Shown in pieces: positions 5,148-6,417 of a stretch of 6,417 nt of DNA. The notes under the pieces were generated by a model. It made no database searches and had not been told where the DNA came from. It worked only from the letters and a program-made list of their open reading frames with translations. This stretch comes from Myxococcota bacterium (lineage in GTDB: Bacteria > Myxococcota > Polyangia > GCA-2747355 > JAKLHH01): the NCBI GenBank assembly GCA_022710245.1, contig JAKLHH010000458.1:1-6417 (forward strand), in the 5' to 3' direction. How positions within the stretch are numbered: position 1 is the stretch's first letter; every line of letters begins with the position of its first letter. Both the position numbers and the translations under genes were made by a program.

Positions 5148-5273
5148 CCTCGCGCGAGCCGCTCTCAGCTCAGCTCACTGACCTTGATCGACTCGGCCAG
5201 GATGGCCGCCACGTGATCCAGGGCAAGCGCGCTTCCTTCCTCGCGCCAGCTCGCGGCGCGCCAGAGCTCCGTG
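5148..5273. other. Convergent intergenic gap with an orphan C-terminal-like frame
   Basis: 126 bases lie between two convergent stops. No hairpin with a T-run is visible; CTCGCGCGAG (5149-5158) is palindromic but too tight to be a good stem-loop. On the minus strand one frame, read from about 5272 to TGA at 5167-5165, gives a helix-like peptide containing ALDHVAAILAESIKVSELS, with no ATG or ribosome binding site before it. It may be the remnant of a lost gene end or chance. Confidence 0.3.
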
Positions 5274-6131
5274 TCAGAGCTCGGCGACGAAGCCCCGGAT
5301 CGTCGCCCACAGCCCCGGCCGCCGCTCGGTGCTCGGCACGTGCCCGCCGCCGTCGGCGAGCTCGAAGATCGAGCCGGAGATCGACTCGTGCACGGCGTGC
5401 GCGTGCGCGACCGGGAGGATGGGGTCGGCGCTGCCCGCGATCACCAGCGCCGGGAGCCGCAGCGACGCGAGCCACGCGCGGGAGTCGAAGCTCCAGAGCG
5501 TCGGGAGCGCCCGCCTCATCGGCGCGTCCAGGGGCATCGGCGCGACCAGCAGCGCGGGGCCGCCGCGCCAGCGCAGCACCTGCCCCAGCCGCTCCACCTC
5601 CAGCCACTCGGCGTCCTCGGCGCTGCCGGGCTCGCGGTGGCTCTGCTCGTCGAGCAGGCCCCGCGCGAGGAGCGCCTCGCGCCAGGCGGGGAAGAACGGG
5701 CTCAGCGCGCAGGCCGGGTCGGCGAGCCGCTCGCGGAAGCAGCGGCACGCGCTCTCGACGATGATCCCGGAGAGCGCCCCCGGGTGCCGTCGGGCGTAGA
5801 GCTGCGCCAGCCAGCCGCCTCCCGACATCCCCCAGAAGGCCCAGGGCGGGAGGCCGAGCGCCCCTCGCAGCGCCTCGAGGTCGTCGACCATCTGCTCCGG
5901 CGCGACGCGGGCTGCGGGTGACGAGCCGCCGAGGCCCCGCGGGTTCACACAGACCGCCGACGCGGCCGCGGTCTCCGCGAGGAGCGCGGCGGTCTCGGCG
6001 CCGTAGACGGCCGCGGGGTGCGCGGCGCAGACCCAGCGGTCGACGCCGGGTCCCTCGGCGAGGAAGATCTCGAGCTCGGCGTCCCCAACGCGAACGGCGC
6101 GTCGCTCGGTGCTGCGGCCGTCGGTCGTCAT
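5274..6131 (-). CDS. Alpha/beta-hydrolase fold enzyme
   Basis: 285 residues, start ATG 6131 with GAGGAG six bases upstream on the minus strand. The fold's landmarks are in order: HP oxyanion-region motif (38-39), the strand leading to NPRGLGGS (63-70, the usual Asp/Asn-x-Arg-Gly-x-Gly-x-Ser element), nucleophile elbow GMSGG with Ser103, acid Asp236 in IAGSADPILP, and His264 in GGGHVPS. The triad is intact, so it should be an active serine hydrolase. A cap region spans about 125-205. No signal peptide is seen, so a cytoplasmic enzyme is expected. The family covers esterases, epoxide and haloalkane hydrolases, lactonases and peptidases. A Ser nucleophile in place of Asp argues against the haloalkane and epoxide types; the substrate cannot be told. 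It lies downstream of, and in the same direction as, the Sel1 protein gene with a 105-base gap, so shared transcription is uncertain. Confidence 0.9.
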   Translation of the reverse strand: MTTDGRSTERRAVRVGDAELEIFLAEGPGVDRWVCAAHPAAVYGAETAALLAETAAASAVCVNPRGLGGSSPAARVAPEQMVDDLEALRGALGLPPWAFWGMSGGGWLAQLYARRHPGALSGIIVESACRCFRERLADPACALSPFFPAWREALLARGLLDEQSHREPGSAEDAEWLEVERLGQVLRWRGGPALLVAPMPLDAPMRRALPTLWSFDSRAWLASLRLPALVIAGSADPILPVAHAHAVHESISGSIFELADGGGHVPSTERRPGLWATIRGFVAEL

Positions 6132-6236
6132 CGTGCGCTCCTCGTGCGTGCTGGCTCGCCGCCAGCATGACTCATCCCTTCGACCGCCGCCAGCCGGGCT
6201 CGGGGGTTCGCGGCGCCGTCGAGGGCAGGGGCGGCC
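6132..6236. other. Gap between the Sel1 protein gene and the hydrolase gene
   Basis: Apart from the hydrolase ribosome binding site (GAGGAG on the minus strand, 6143-6138) I see no clear promoter boxes, terminator or small gene in these 105 bases. Confidence 0.5.
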
Positions 6237-6417
6237 CTATTCTCTTCGCCCGCTCTCGCCGAGGAGCTGGCCGAGCCCGGAGCAGGCTGCCCGGTAGCGG
6301 CCCTCGCAGGCCCTCCGGTAGAGCGCCTCGGCGCGAGCCAGGTCGACCTCGACGCCGTACCCTCGGTGATACGCGACGGCGAGGACGCCGCAGGCCATCA
6401 CCTCGCCGAGCTCGCAG
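6237..6417 (-). CDS. Sel1-like repeat protein, C-terminal end (5' part outside window)
   Basis: The last 59 residues of a protein read on the minus strand, stopping at TAG 6239-6237. The frame runs off the window edge, so the start is not visible. The sequence ACGVLAVAYHRGYGVE, then DLARAEALYRRACEGR and AACSGLGQLLGES, follows the Sel1 pattern (A-x-x-x-L-x-x-x-Y-x-x-G-x-GV-x-x-D-x-x-x-A-x-x-x-Y-x-x-AC-x-G), including the paired cysteines common in such proteins from Myxococcota and epsilon-type bacteria. By family knowledge Sel1 repeats are alpha-helical solenoids that hold protein partners, often in secreted or envelope proteins. The number of repeats and any signal peptide lie beyond the window. 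Confidence 0.8.
   Translation of the reverse strand, partial: CELGEVMACGVLAVAYHRGYGVEVDLARAEALYRRACEGRYRAACSGLGQLLGESGRRE

Noticed and set aside
5149..5158. CTCGCGCGAG as a terminator stem
   Set aside because: With a minimum four-base loop only three base pairs remain, and there is no T-run, so it is unlikely to terminate transcription.
5170..6168. Long open frames overlapping the alpha/beta hydrolase on both strands
   Set aside because: The hydrolase frame has an intact catalytic triad. The overlapping frames are Arg/Ala-rich and featureless.

Overview
This is a GC-rich bacterial window with near-uniform G/C at third codon positions and strong GAGGAG-type ribosome binding sites. A multiheme c-type cytochrome, a delta-proteobacteria-style TonB-dependent receptor and a cysteine-containing Sel1 repeat protein together suggest a Myxococcota or related former delta-proteobacterial lineage. 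That assignment is inference from gene content; nothing in the window fixes the taxon.

Layout. 1-3005 (+) holds a two-gene unit: the 3' part of a multiheme cytochrome c (four CXXCH sites plus one CX3CH) and, 28 bases later, a TonB-dependent receptor-type outer-membrane barrel. The receptor is unusual because one of its long, predicted extracellular loops carries two CXXCH motifs. 3026-3796 (-) converges on it and encodes a secreted protein with two carboxypeptidase-regulatory-like beta domains; it has its own sigma70-like promoter. 3797-4227 is a divergent non-coding region. It contains a near-perfect 19-base inverted repeat (3890-3908 / 4150-4168) flanked by CGAA on both sides, a degenerate third copy of its core, a strong G-quadruplex motif on the minus strand and a 12-base palindrome against a -10-like box. 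4228-5147 (+) holds a 26-codon lipoprotein-leader-like small ORF whose stop overlaps (GTGA) the start of a membrane protein resembling GIDE/BAM-domain proteins. 5274-6131 (-) is an alpha/beta hydrolase with an intact Ser-Asp-His triad, and 6237-6417 (-) is the C-terminal end of a Sel1-repeat protein.

How the genes may work together. The cytochrome and the heme-motif receptor are closely spaced and co-oriented, and both carry c-type heme motifs. The most interesting reading is an outer-membrane redox or metal-acquisition module in which a TonB-receptor barrel displays covalently bound heme next to a dedicated multiheme partner. This is inferred from motifs and gene order only. The remaining genes have no evident functional link to that unit.
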